From NCBI GenBank assembly GCA_008360975.2, contig CM039183.1, positions 57,524,850 to 57,588,849 on the forward strand: a stretch of DNA of 64,000 nt, read 5' to 3'. Source of the DNA: Lichenostomus cassidix. Lineage: Eukaryota; Chordata; Aves; Passeriformes; Meliphagidae. This document shows positions 1 through 12,170 of this stretch, piece by piece. How positions within the stretch are numbered: position 1 is the stretch's first letter; each line of letters opens with the position of its first letter. Made by a program: the position numbers and the translations under genes. Under the pieces are notes generated by a model. That model was not told the origin of the DNA. It made no database searches and worked only from the letters and a program-made list of their open reading frames with translations.

Positions 1-118
1 GAAACACCAGAGAAAAAATTAAATTTGTGAATTGCCTCACAGGTTAAACACTGAAATATATATCCAGCCACTCCTTCTGGATCTTGCCACTTGCACGGCA
101 TGTTACCAGAAGAGGGTA

Positions 119-159
119 AAATGGAGGAAGAAAACAATAAATGGAGGAAGAAAACAATA
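119..159. repeat. 20-bp tandem duplication
   Basis: A 20-base unit beginning aaatggaggaag occurs twice head to tail with no mismatch (119-138 and 139-158). Perfect identity suggests a fairly recent replication-slippage duplication. No coding frame depends on it. Confidence 0.95.
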
Positions 160-2574
160 CAAATGTATGTAGAGTGGAGTAGCAAAATTAGGGGTAACAT
201 TAAAAGATAAGAAAATTGAGAAGAGAGATAAAGGAAGTGTGTTTTCAAGCAAAATACTTTTGGGAAAGAAGCTTTTGAACAGTGAGCAAACACTTGTTTA
301 TCCTGCTTTGCCCATCTCCACAATGAAATTTTCCCTCCTCTGGGATCCATCTGCAATTGGGAGGAACACCTGAGTTAGGGTAATTTTTCAAGTCAGGAGA
401 GGTAGCAGTATGCTCTCAGCAAGCTGCATCCTTTTTCTGCTTTTTCTCTCATTAGCAACTAAATCTGTCAGAGCACACAACTTAGATCTTTTAACTTCTT
501 ACTGTTTCCATTGTTTTTCACGCAGATGTTTTGCATGCTGAAAACATGCCAGAGAGATTTCTGAGAAATCTCCATCTGTTGTATGACATCCTGAATGTCA
601 TGAAGTAGCTAAATCCCTTATCCAGTCTGACTTGCCAGTGAGATGACTATGCAGACAAGATGTGAAACTGTGTGGGCTGGAATTTCTTCTGCAGTCACAA
701 TTCCACTGAATGCAGTTGTTTTTAGATGAACACGGGTCTGTGGGATGGCAGGGAGCCTGTTCTTCCTTGAATCCTTTTCCTAACAGTGTTGATGATCTGA
801 CTTCACAGTGGGCAGTCTGGTAGCAGGTGGTTTTTGCCCTCAGGGAAAATTTTACAAGATGAACTGGAAGAGTTAAAAGAGATGAGCAAGATTTCCCTGA
901 AAAAAACATTACTTTTCTTCAGAAGAAAATTATCTCTTGATATTTGCTTGCCCGTCAGGCTGGTAAAAGAGAACTCTGAGCCAGATCAAGGACTTTGGAA
1001 GCTACTACTGGTAATCAGTAGTTACATAATCTCCTGACAATGAAAACAATGAGATACAGCTGCCCTTTTTTCTTTGAAAGGTGGTACCAAGCAGTAATTA
1101 ACAGGAATCTATCAGATGATTTGCTCTCTGAAAAATCACAGCACCAACACTTTAAAACAGCTTTTTGCTTGCCTAACTACAGGTAGATGGGTTTGAATAT
1201 GTTGTCCTGAAAATTGTCAAATTATGCATATTAAAAACTATGACAAATACAAAGAACATTTAAGATGTGCCCCTATTTTACAGATGATTTCCAGGAAATT
1301 CAAGCCGAAAAAAACCAACAAAAAAGTTTTTATATCACACAATTTAATATGTCTAATTCTTTCCGTCTCCAGCTGGGTGGTTGTCTCACACAAATGCCAA
1401 GAAATGAATTACAGTATGTACTGTACCTGTAGTTTATGTGTCTATTATATGTGCAGATTTTTTCTGGTAGTAGATCATTTTGGGCAGGAATTCGTTGCCA
1501 ACTGAGAAAGGAGAGAAGGAAAAACAAAATAACATCCCTTAGGGTGGGTGGTACTTGTAAGCAGAATATTATTGGTCTGTGCAGACAGCAGGATCTGGAT
1601 TTGATGGTGTCACTGTCATCTTCTCTGAACATGGCAATGGAGAACTATTACAGGAGCCACAAGTCCAGCATGCACTTGGGGTTAGGTAAAGGGATTAAGC
1701 AATCCCTACAATGGTTGTTGTTATATAACTTGTGAAACTGCCCAGGGAACAGAGATGTAACTTAATACTACAGCAGCAATTCTTAACACTGTGACTGCCA
1801 AGGGTCAGTTGCTATTCCCATTAAAAACCTTCTTTTTGCAGCTAATTTAGAACCCAGACACTTTAACTCACAGCAGCCTAAAGCTTGGCATGGACATTAT
1901 ATTTTTCCACTTTAAAAGCTTAAATTAATTAGATAACAATAAAAATATTATATAACTCTAGCTATTGTTATCATTAATTTTGACGAAGGTCATTCAAAAC
2001 AGTGAAAGGAGCTTAATGGTTTTAGGCTCGTATTTTCCTCTCTTCACATGGGTTCAGTTTATATCTCGTATATCATTAAGTCAGCCACTGTACTGGAAAC
2101 CTTTCCTTTGCAGTCCACCTACTGCTCTGCTTAACATGCATTTAATTTACATCCCATTAATTTATACTTAATCTGAAACATTAGTTCTGGTTCTCAATAC
2201 CTAATAATGGAAAATTTGAAAGAAACAGTAAATTGCTTTGCTTCATAAGACAAATTTTTTTTTTTTCTTGTTTCTACAGCATATTTTACACCCAGATTAT
2301 TTGGTTAACAGTGTATATAATTACTTTTGCAGCAAGATTTTTCACTTGTAATTGTCATCTACCTAGAGATTTTTGGTACAGTGCCCCTCAGCTGTAAAAA
2401 TTCTAAAATACGTTGAAAGGCCTAATTTGAGCACTAACTCCATTTCTGTTTATAATGTATTCTTCTTATGAATTACCTTTTCTTTTATCATTTACATCTT
2501 CGGCATCTATTCAATGGAAAGAACATGAACTTGGCAATCTTGTGTAAAGCAACACTTAAGAGAAGATTTGTTTG
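160..2574. other. Non-coding stretch, nothing recognised
   Basis: AT-rich unique sequence. Open frames are 100 codons or fewer on both strands, overlap each other and have no domain I recognise. A T-run lies near 2250-2265. A short match to the reverse complement of the MIR 3' end (cccattttacagatga-like) near 1269-1288 is too short to call. Confidence 0.7.
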
Positions 2575-2635
2575 ATTAAGATCACACAGCTGGATATATT
2601 AGACAATGACTGAATTTAGACAGATCACACCTGGC
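2575..2635 (-). mobile_element. Possible ancient MIR/CORE-SINE scrap
   Basis: The stretch reads ...taagatcacacagctgg... followed by a degraded gaatttagac. From established knowledge, the reverse complement of MIR-type SINEs has aaggtcacacagctag followed about 20 bases later by gggattcgaaccc. The order and spacing agree, but only about 13 bases match well, so chance is a real alternative. If real, it is an old copy on the minus strand. Confidence 0.3.
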
Positions 2636-2639
2636 CTGA

Positions 2640-5600
2640 GGTCCTGAGAGAAGCTGCAGGGGAAGTCAATGGGGTGGTGCTCCACAGCTCATCCACAGGG
2701 GAAGGCAGTAATATTTTGTGGACACACAACACGTATGTGATGAAGACAGATCTATCACAGTGCAGCACCACGGGAAATAGAAGCCAAATTTTCAACCTAT
2801 CTCTACTCCCTTTGCACCATTTCAGAAATCAGGTGTAGCCAAGGTATAGGCTAAAGGGTGCCTTGTGCTACTCTTTTCAAAATAGCCATGAACCTGGACA
2901 CAGATAAACAAGACCAAGGACACAGCTCATCAATCCTATTTTTTTGGTTATCTGTGGAACTGCATGGAAAACACTTGTAAAATACAGAAATGCAAAAATT
3001 CATCAGTCAAAGAAGTTGGACTTTCTTCCCCTTTCTCAGACAGCCTCATTAGGGTTAGTAGTAGTTTTTCCAGGATGGGTTTGTAAAATAGGGTTTAGAA
3101 TTGTACATACAATGTTTCAAATGAGTTGAGATGGCTAATTTTGTGTTCAGTTTTAGCTGTTGTCCTTGAGAATTATTAAAAACTAAATGAGCTTTGTAAA
3201 CATGACTACTGATCATTGCAGGAAGTGATTATGTGATGCTTCAGGGTTATCCAGAATCAGATTATGGATGTTTCATATTTGCATGAATTGAATAAATTTA
3301 TAATTATTATCTTAACCAAAAACATGTAAAGGATGATGTTATGTAAATGTACTTCTGTAACAGTATTATATCCCTCTGTGCCTTTGCAAAATATTTTATT
3401 AATCAGTTCTTTGTTACTGTAATTATTTTACTCATGTGCATGTTTACAACTAATATTTTCTGAATTTACAAAAGAGTCATTCATAACATAAGAAACAGAC
3501 TTTGAGTTCTCAGTGGCAAACAGCATGGGGAGGTAAAATGAAGAAAATTAGTCAAAAGCTGTTGTAGTCATTTGGCCCCAGGAGACATTTAATTTGTTTT
3601 TTGTTCCTGTTTCAATGTATTATAACATTATTGGAGTTGACTTCATAGATCAAGTGTCACTAAGAAAGTCAAGTGTCACTAAGAAAGTGCACATTTTATT
3701 TAGCATTGTAGATTTCAAACCTGCCAGAGAGTCAATATTTATCAGGCACACTACATTTAATATTCTTGTTTTCCAAATAGCCTAATCCATGCTCCAAAAC
3801 TGAGAACATAGTGAGTGGTCTACTCAGTCTACCTTTATATGTGTGCATGGATTCAAACTGCTGACTGCCAAAAACAAGTCAGAAATAGAGTCTTGTTAAC
3901 TTACCATTAAATGTTGTTGGTTTAAGTTATTGAGCTACCCATGACCAAATTCAAGTTTGATGGTGGTTCTGGTGCTATTTTTTGACTTCCAGTCTTGGAA
4001 ATGAAGAATTTTCATGTGTTTTTAAACCTATAGTGTTGACAGAAGTGATCTGAGGCTCTTCCATCTGTTTCATGGTTTTAACCAGGCACACTATTTCTTT
4101 GCTCAGCCACAGAAATAGCAATGGCATTTTCTTTAATATCTAGGATAATTTTGAATTTATCCATTTTTTTAGGGGTAGCAAAAATCTTTTTTAGAAAGAT
4201 CAAGAATGTAAATTCATCAACATCCTGAATTGCCTTCCTTTTGGTTTTCATTAGCTGTTCAATTTCCTGGATTTAAGCTGCATTTAAAATGCCAGAAAAA
4301 GGCCAAGATAGAACCTAGTTCTGAGATTTCCAAGCGACCAGATGGAAGAACTAGAAATCTCACCAAACTGCCTGTCCATTGCCCAACCAATTTTGCAGAC
4401 TACCTCTTGCCAATTCTTACCCAAACTCAGCTGAAACTCCATCTGAAGTCTTTGAAGTCATTCTGGAAAAGTAATTATAAAGAGTGACTGGTTAATCACT
4501 CATTAACTCACAAGTACATAACTTTATATTGTCACTTGTGAAACTGTCAATAAGGCTATTTCCATTTGTCTTGGCATTAGTCTTTTGACATTTGGAATTC
4601 TCAGAACCCAACATCAAGATCTAAATATGAATTACTGCTTTTTTCTCCTGGTAATGCAGTCATGTATTTTTTCCATAATTGATTTTGCTATGTTTAGACT
4701 TGAAATATTTTGGGTTTAGCCACCTTATGTCAGAGCTATCTTTGATTTTGCAATAGCAAAACAGCAAGGCCTTTTAGGAGGTGGACACAGCACAGAACAA
4801 GACAATGTAAAGCCTGTATAGAGTTGCCCTGATCCAGCTCCCTGTGACAAGTTACCCAAAGAGCAAAAGCCATTGCTATGAAGAGCAGAAGCCTAAAGAG
4901 CCCTTTTTCTGGCCTTGTTTTTAATAGATGTTATCTGATATCACTCAAATATAAGAGACAAGGGCAGGAAAAGAGGGCACAAGGATGAGTCATCAGGCAA
5001 ACATTCAAGCCTTCCTGCCCATCAGAAGCATTCCTGTGAGGTCAGCCACAGAAATCTCCTGTATCAACAGCCCAGGAGAGACCTAAGAGCATGTAGAATG
5101 GACCTGTAAATTGCAAACAGTTCCTTTTGAGACGTATCAATGCCTTTTCACACAAAGCACCTCAGAGGTTCTGGGAAAGATGAAAATGTGGAAATAAATA
5201 GTATTTCATACAAAATGGTGAAAAGAACAAGAATACTAAGCAGATGTGATGGTTGCTTCCCAAAACATGTGAGGTTATAGAGAAAGCATGTGGACTCTTA
5301 TATTTAGCCTTTTTCATAATACAAGAAGTATAGTGTGCTGATGAAATTGAAAGGCAGCAGATGTGAAACAAATAGAAAGATTCTCAGAGATCCTGATTAA
5401 CTTGAGGAACTCAATGACACTGGGCATTACTGAGGTCAACAGCTTAAACCCAGGCAAGTAAGGAAAAAAGTGAACATCCTGGCAGCTATTCATTCTCATG
5501 TCTAGCTCTAGGGATTCTCCATTCTGTAGAGTGCATCTGTTTCACTTGGTATTTGAGAGCAAGCTGGTTAAGAAGTTTCTCTCGATATTAGTAAAGCAAG

Positions 5601-6560
5601 ATAATGTTTGCAGAATGGGATCTTCAATTAGGATTAAAAACTCATTTTAAAATTTGTTATAAAAATTGCAAAACTATCTGCAATAACTGTTTTCAGCACT
5701 TTGCTATCAGACATTCATTGGAAATAGCTGTAACAAATTTTATTATGATTTCCTAGGGTAGCCCTTATAATAATGCTGTTGTATTTCAGGTAGAGGAGAA
5801 ATTCTTCTTTTGTCCCTTACATTAGTCTAGATTAACAGGCTTGCTAACTGCATAGATATTTGCTAAAATTTTAAGAAAAAACAAGAGCTGAAATATATGT
5901 ATAATGTTCCAGCTGTCTGCAGATTGAGGAAAAAAGTAAAAATTTAAATGAGCTCACCAAAAATAATGAAGTCTGGCTGAAAACCAGCTGGACAAGAACA
6001 GAATTTAAAATCTGGAGTTACTTTGAGTACTGAATCTGATTCCAGTAAAACTTTAGAATGATTCCAGCAAAAATCCAATTTCCCTGCTGTTGTTTTCTCT
6101 GGGAACTACTTTTTAAAACCAGTTGTACCCATGCCATCCCTTCCAGAAAATGGTTTGAAGTGGATATAAATAGGGAAAAGATTTTGACCACCATTTTCCC
6201 TTTTGAATATCCTGATAATTGGCCCAGGTACTTCTGTCAAGTAAATCCTTTAGTTAAGATTGAGGAACAGATTGGACTCAAGAAAGTCCCATTAATATAA
6301 TAAAGAACTAATTTTTAATGTCCCAGTACATGAAAGTGCAATGAAATACCCTCCAATAACTGCAAATAATTATATTGTTCTGTAGAAATGACAGGGTGAT
6401 ATGAAATTTTCCAATAAATTGTGAAGACGTCAGCTGATATAAAAGTGCATTAAACATCAAGAAAAGATGAAGGGGAAAATCCTCTTTTTAATGGTATGAG
6501 CTCGTAGCCAAAGAAGCAGTGTAATGAAGCTTTCAGTAATACCAATTAAAAACATGTTTG
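2640..6560. other. Non-coding stretch, one small duplication
   Basis: AT-rich unique sequence. The frame at 4230-4487 (85 codons, TTG start) and that at 6058-6300 (80 codons) are within chance length and resemble no protein I know. Apart from the 19-bp duplication at 3650 I see no repeat. Confidence 0.7.
3650..3687. repeat. 19-bp perfect tandem duplication
   Basis: The 19-base unit tcaagtgtcactaagaaag occurs twice without mismatch (3650-3668 and 3669-3687). This is a simple slippage-type duplication in unique sequence. Confidence 0.97.
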
Positions 6561-6567
6561 TGAAAAA

Positions 6568-6594
6568 TCATTTGACATGTTTTAGGTCAAATGA
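6568..6594. repeat. Short inverted repeat, 9-bp stem
   Basis: Arms tcatttgac (6568-6576) and gtcaaatga (6586-6594) are perfect reverse complements around a 9-base spacer. The right arm overlaps an aggtca hexamer, the half-site of nuclear receptors. An inverted repeat this size is expected a few times by chance in 64 kb. Confidence 0.5.
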
Positions 6595-7639
6595 CAAAGC
6601 CAACAAAGAGTTCACGAAAAGAAATGCCCAACCTGTGACAACAGAAGAATGCTGTTATGGTTTGTAAAGCAAGGATAAATAAGGAATGGAATAAAATAGA
6701 CACACTGGAAGGGAAGAAAACCCTATATAGGAAATGGCTTTGAAATATTCAAATACTGTGACTGCCACCAAGTCAAAGAAACAGTGATATGCAGTAGTTG
6801 CCCAGCCAGTGCAGCAGTGGTAGTTATCCTTCTGAATGCACAGATATGAGCTAAAGAATTAAATTTATCTCAATCCAAATGAATGCCTAGTACAACATAA
6901 AATACTGCAAAAAAGAAGCCTTTTTGATAAACCATGTTGTTTGTGGATTAAACCATATGTTCACACGAAGGAAAAACATTGCCCAGAGCTATTTCTAAAT
7001 TGCTACCATTACGTCAGCCCCAAGTTATAAAAATAATAGAGAACCTTTTACAGATAAAGTCATTCTTAATTCAGCAGAAGGGAATGGATTGCACAAAAAC
7101 ATTATTGTGAGAGAAAACAGGCTTTTATTGCCCCCACAAGGTCTTGGGATATTAGCAGGGACTTAGTGAACACAATAACAGAATAAAAATGCAAGCAATA
7201 CATTTGCCAGGAAGTATCCCATTGACTTTGCTACCAAATTTGGAGACGACCTTGGAGCAAAAGCTGGAAAATTGAAAATAAATAAATAAAAAAGGAAACA
7301 TCATTATTGAGAGGAAAAAATATGAAAGCATGCAACCATGCAACTTATTAGAGATGTTGAAAACACTCAGAGCATCACAAAATGGAGAATGAGAATGTTG
7401 CTTTTGACAAATATATTTCAACATTTTTGAGAGAAAGATGCTACTTTAGAGAAAGAAGCAGTGATGAAACAAAAATCAAATGATGTTACATTTGAACACA
7501 ATAAAGAGAGATATACAGCTGGATTTTCGGGACATTTTTCACAGAAAGATGAAACCCTCATGTCTTCAAAAATTAATATCAACAAAGATTGTGTTATTGC
7601 CTCTGAGAAAGATGGGAAAGACCTAATGAGTTGACAAGT

Positions 7640-10600
7640 TTCTAAGCTATACTGATGAACACTGTGGGCTATGGGTGACACAGTTTGGAATAAAAACAAA
7701 CTGTGGGCTATTTTCAAGAAAACTAGTTTTCACATCCACTTTTTATTTCTTTGTTTCATAAAATTCATGGCACTTTAAATATTATTAACATTTTTCCTTT
7801 AATAATTTTAATAATTTTGTAGAACATTCAACTATTTACTGAAAAGGCAGTTTCCTTTTTTTCATAATTTTTGCCTGGAAAAAAATTGCAAAAGAATTTT
7901 GGAGCTGAGTTTGGGAGCTATGTAGACAAATATTTCATACAATGTTACAGGAAAGTAAAATGGGTCATTTAAGCAGTAGAAAATTGGAGAGAATTTTAAA
8001 ACTGCTAGGCAGACAAACAAGAGGTGCATTCTGTTCCCAAAATACTACTTTGTTTCCAAAGTTCAATAAGTCAAATCATCATTCCATGATCACTTCTTCT
8101 CCCACCTCTTTTCTGCATTCTCAATATGGATTACATGGTCTGAGACAGGATTTGATCCTTATGAATTTATATGACATGTCACCTCCAAAATTAAGTGCAA
8201 TCTAAAAGCAGCAGATCAATAAAGAGGGACAAAACCACCTTTTAATATGTTTAGGTATGCTAAATGCCAGGTGTTCAATGACAAACATTGAAATAATATA
8301 TTTCCTTTGGCTAGCATTGTGTTGCAGTTGTCCTCATAACAAATTTCTGAAATCCCTGTGGAATATGTAGAAGACAGCCAGTAAGGAACTCAGTGTAAAC
8401 ATTCATTTGTGAAAAGCAGATGTGTTTCTCACAACTGGCATTGCAGAAGAATAACACCACACACCTAGCCAGGAAGAGGAAGTTCTTCAGGATTTCTCAA
8501 GGTAGTGGGAAGAAGGAGCTTTAAGAGCAGAATGAGCTTCCGGATAGCAAGAGGCAAAAAGCTGGCTACTGCTGTCTTCACTGACAGTGACAGTATTGAA
8601 AATAGCCAGAAGCTATTGAAAATGCTTATGTTAATACACAGGAAACCTTGAAATTTTTTGTAGTCTAATATTTATCTGAAGAATATTTCCATTTGCTTTG
8701 TCATTTAGGCTTCTCTGCCAAGTTTTTCTGAAGCCAGTCCAGAAAAGACAGGCTCACATCTAGTACTTCTATCAGTATTTCTTGAACATGAAAGATCAAA
8801 AAAGAGCAAAGTTCTGTCATCAATAAAGACTTTGTTATTTATAGACTTCTTTCTTTGTTCCACAGGTACTACTCAGTGTGGCCATGGCCCATCATCAGAA
8901 AAAAAAATAAGAAAGAAAAAAAAGGACTCCTACTGAAAGAAAACAATATTTTTTCACTCTCAGTAGGCGATTTTCTTTGAGGTCAGCCAGGTATGTGGGA
9001 CTTTTTGTTTTTCCCACAGTATTGTGATTTGTTTCCTGTTGATAGGAAATGTTAACTTTTGTGGTAGGAATATAATTTGCTTTAGAAATTGTAATATAGC
9101 TAGTGCCCTGAGGCATAATTTCTTTGAACTGGTGAAAATTTGGAACAATCCCAGAATCAAAAGGCTTAAAAAAAATTATGGAAAAAAACTTACTTCCTAC
9201 ATTTTGGAATTCTCATCTCATCCTTTGTTGATTGCATGCAGTGGTTATGCCATTTGCAGTAATCTGAGATATGTCAAGAGCTAACAGTACTTTTTCAAGA
9301 GCAAATAGTACTTTTAAAACACCACATAGAGTCTTAGTTTAGTAATCTTGATGGTAGAGAGGCTATAAAATGTTCAACATCTCCATAAAGGCATATTTAA
9401 AATACGGGTACTACAGATATCAGTAAGTAATCATGTTCAAATAAAAGGAACAAAATACTGGCCATGGATATATCAGAATTTAATAATTTCTAGAGTATAA
9501 AGACAATACTTTCCCAGAGGCAGCCAGCTACTGTGTGTCCTTGATGTTTCTGTGACCAACAATATTTATAGGAAAAGCTTTAGTCTCATCTTAAAGCCTT
9601 TTAATGGCAATGTGTCAAGAAAATTTTTCAGGTGTTCCAGCCACACAATACTCTGAAAAGATCATTCCTGACAGTCTGGAAACACAAACAGGAAGGTATT
9701 TATGAGATAATGGGGTAGCTGCTGGGTTTTGTGGTTTGTTTGGGTTTTTTTAGTTCTCTTTACTGTACATGCCCAGTCTGCACTGTGCAAAACCGGCAGC
9801 AGACAGCAGAGGAGCTACTGTTCTCCACAGAAACAAAAAGGAAAGACACCAGGTGCTAAAATGGGCACAATGGAAATCAGAAACATTCACATTATTTCTC
9901 TAAAAGAAGTGGCATCTCCGCCAGAGCAAACAGATCAAGTGGCCATAAAAACATGGCCACTCTTTAGGGTGCTGCACCTGGTGGTCATATATTTACTTCC
10001 ACACATTATGCTGGTCATTACTTTCATTCTACACAGTCAAAATTTTCATTAGACACTGTTTTTCCAGGGTGCCTAGGCAAGGCATTATTTGGGACACATT
10101 ATCATACATTTTAGACTAATATGTTTGACATATTTTCAGTTAGACATTGGAAGACATCAGTAAAGATCAGTGCTTTGGAAGGCATGTTTTTGCCGTGAAA
10201 ATAAAAGATATCCCATGAATTGGAAAAGCATGTTCAAAAATTTGCCTTGCCCTTTCTACACTTCCTTGAAGCCCTCTCTCAGATGTTTTTACCATTCCCT
10301 GAGCCTCCTTGGAGGCCCTTCTTCTCTCTTTGTCCTTCTGGTAAGCAAGGTAGCTTTTCTCCTGAAGTTCCCAGCAGCTGACATTTTTTGGCACAATTCC
10401 TGCCACTGATTTCACTCGACAGCTGCGCTCTGGTTGCAGACATTATGGGCATGCCTCAAGTGAATTTAAACTTGTTATGGTTCCTGAAGCACCTGGGGCT
10501 TAATCAGTTCCCTATTTGAAGCTCCCAAGAGGACAGAGCACATTAATTAATCACCTCAAGATGTCAATTGCTCTGATCCACAGCCTAGGACTAGATAAAC

Positions 10601-10780
10601 CCTGCGTGTTGAGCTCTCCCGAAACAGAAAGACAGTTTTCTGTGGAAAGCAAGCTCACAGAAAACCCTAGGAACATATCACCACAGTCACTGATTTCTTC
10701 GGGGTATAACAAACACTTTTTTCCTGTTTCTTCTGTGGTTTTTGGCTAGGCAGGTCTCAAAATCCAGCTATCTATATGAG
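7640..10780. other. Non-coding stretch, nothing recognised
   Basis: Unique AT-rich sequence with an A-rich purine tract at about 8897-8927. Open frames (for example 9729-10052, 107 codons) are within random length and lack domains. No interspersed repeat is recognised. Confidence 0.7.
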
Positions 10781-10850
10781 TTGTTTTTTGTTGTTGGTTT
10801 TTTGTTTTTTTTTTTTGTTGTTGGTTTGGTTTGGTTTTGGGTTTTTTTGT
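10781..10850. repeat. T/G-rich low-complexity tract
   Basis: About 70 bases made almost only of T and G (ttgtttttt, ttgttg and ttggtttgg words, including a run of 12 T). It could be the decayed tail of a retroposed element on the minus strand, but no body is recognisable next to it. Confidence 0.85.
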
Positions 10851-10859
10851 GGTAGACTG

Positions 10860-12150
10860 TAGTATGCAGAGAAAATTGAATAAAATGCTTTTGGGTTTGA
10901 GATTTATTTTTTTTTAATATTAATGAAAACAAAACACTGGAGCAGCCCTTCCTCACTCAAAAGTTTATTTTGTATTTAAGTGCCAAGGTGAACATGACTG
11001 AGATCAGATTATTTTATTGTTGCTGTTGTTGTCATTAGCTGGCTATTACTTCATTTTGTCTATAACTCCTGTCCAATTTGCTTCTGTCTCAGCTGTGCTC
11101 ACCAGTCAGATGCTTACTCTTAGCAGAGTCTTCTCAGCCAAACACAACCAGAGGTGTGCAGCGTCATGTGTAATAAGCTTGCCCTGGTCTCTTCTCATTA
11201 CCCAGGAAAAGGAGTTCAGGGTAACTGACCTCCTTAGTCAACCCCAAAAGAACAGCCTACATATTTCTGCTTCAGCTCATGATCTTAATTTCACCATGTT
11301 AAATATATTGTGCTCACAGTCTTTGCCAAGTTGCTCTCCAAGGTTTCACGCTACTGCTGTATTAGATTGTTCAAATTTATATAATATTCATATCTCCAGA
11401 TAAATCCAGGATTTATCTATATTTAATATATATAGAAAAAGAGTGGAAAAACACCTATGGAGAATTTTGAGCCATTACACTGGAGATAAATTTGAGCCCA
11501 ATTTCTCCAGAGAAAACTGTTGATCAGCTAAGAGTATTCTCCCTGTATGAATCCTTTGATGTTTCACTGAACAGTCTGGCTATGTGGTGCAGAATGCAAT
11601 TCCTGGCTAAAGCCTAACACCAAATCCTATTCTGTTCTATGAAACAGTAGATTCTTTTTTGCAAAAACATTCCTCAAACCTAAAGACATTAGCAGAAAAA
11701 TTGAGCAATTTAAGCATTTATGTGACAGTCACACACATGCAGTATATATACCCAACATACTATGCATATATTCTGAGAGAGACAGATTACACTTTTTGCT
11801 TTAAAGTAATCCCCCTGGCACTTTTGAGATGCCAGAATATTACAAATTATTGCTATTTTCTGGTGAGCAAGGGAAAGTAGTGAGCAAATGCAATGCCCTT
11901 CTTCTAACTGTTGGTCCTTTTACTTTGTGCACAAGGTAGAAGGAAACCTGTTTTCAGAAAATGATAACAGCTTTGAAATAGAATTCAGCTGCAAGTCGTG
12001 CTTACTGGCTGAAAAGAGTTTTCAGTCCATTTGGTACAGCAATAATAGTCAAGGTTAGGGAACCATTTTTCTCCCTCCTAAATATGTCGTAGCACCAGCA
12101 TGATTTTAACAAGACAGCTCTTCGTTTTTATTTCTTTCACTCATTCCTTG
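10860..12150. other. Non-coding stretch with a long chance ORF
   Basis: Contains an open frame of 128 codons on + (11017-11403) that begins with TTG codons rather than ATG. Its first residues are leucine-rich and could mimic a signal peptide, but the remainder resembles no family. The length matches the longest frame expected by chance in this window. Nothing else is recognised. Confidence 0.65.
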
Positions 12151-12155
12151 GGTTT

Positions 12156-12170
12156 GTTGCCAAGAGCAAC
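12156..12170. promoter_or_regulatory. RFX X-box motif
   Basis: The sequence gttgccaagagcaac matches the X-box consensus GTNRCC, 0-3 spacer bases, RGYAAC, with a 3-base spacer and both half-sites intact. RFX-family factors bind such sites, often in cilia-gene promoters and enhancers. I see no CpG island or first exon beside it, so function is only inferred. Confidence 0.4.

Noticed and set aside
1269..1288. Phrase like the reverse complement of the MIR 3' end (cctattttacagatgatttcc)
   Set aside because: Only about 17 bases, with no neighbouring MIR sequence.
2760..2780. Half of a REST/NRSF site (gcagcaccacgg)
   Set aside because: Only the left half matches; the right half of the consensus is absent.
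11017..11403. 128-codon open frame with a leucine-rich start resembling a signal peptide
   Set aside because: It starts with TTG, has no domain and is no longer than the longest frame expected by chance in 64 kb of this composition.
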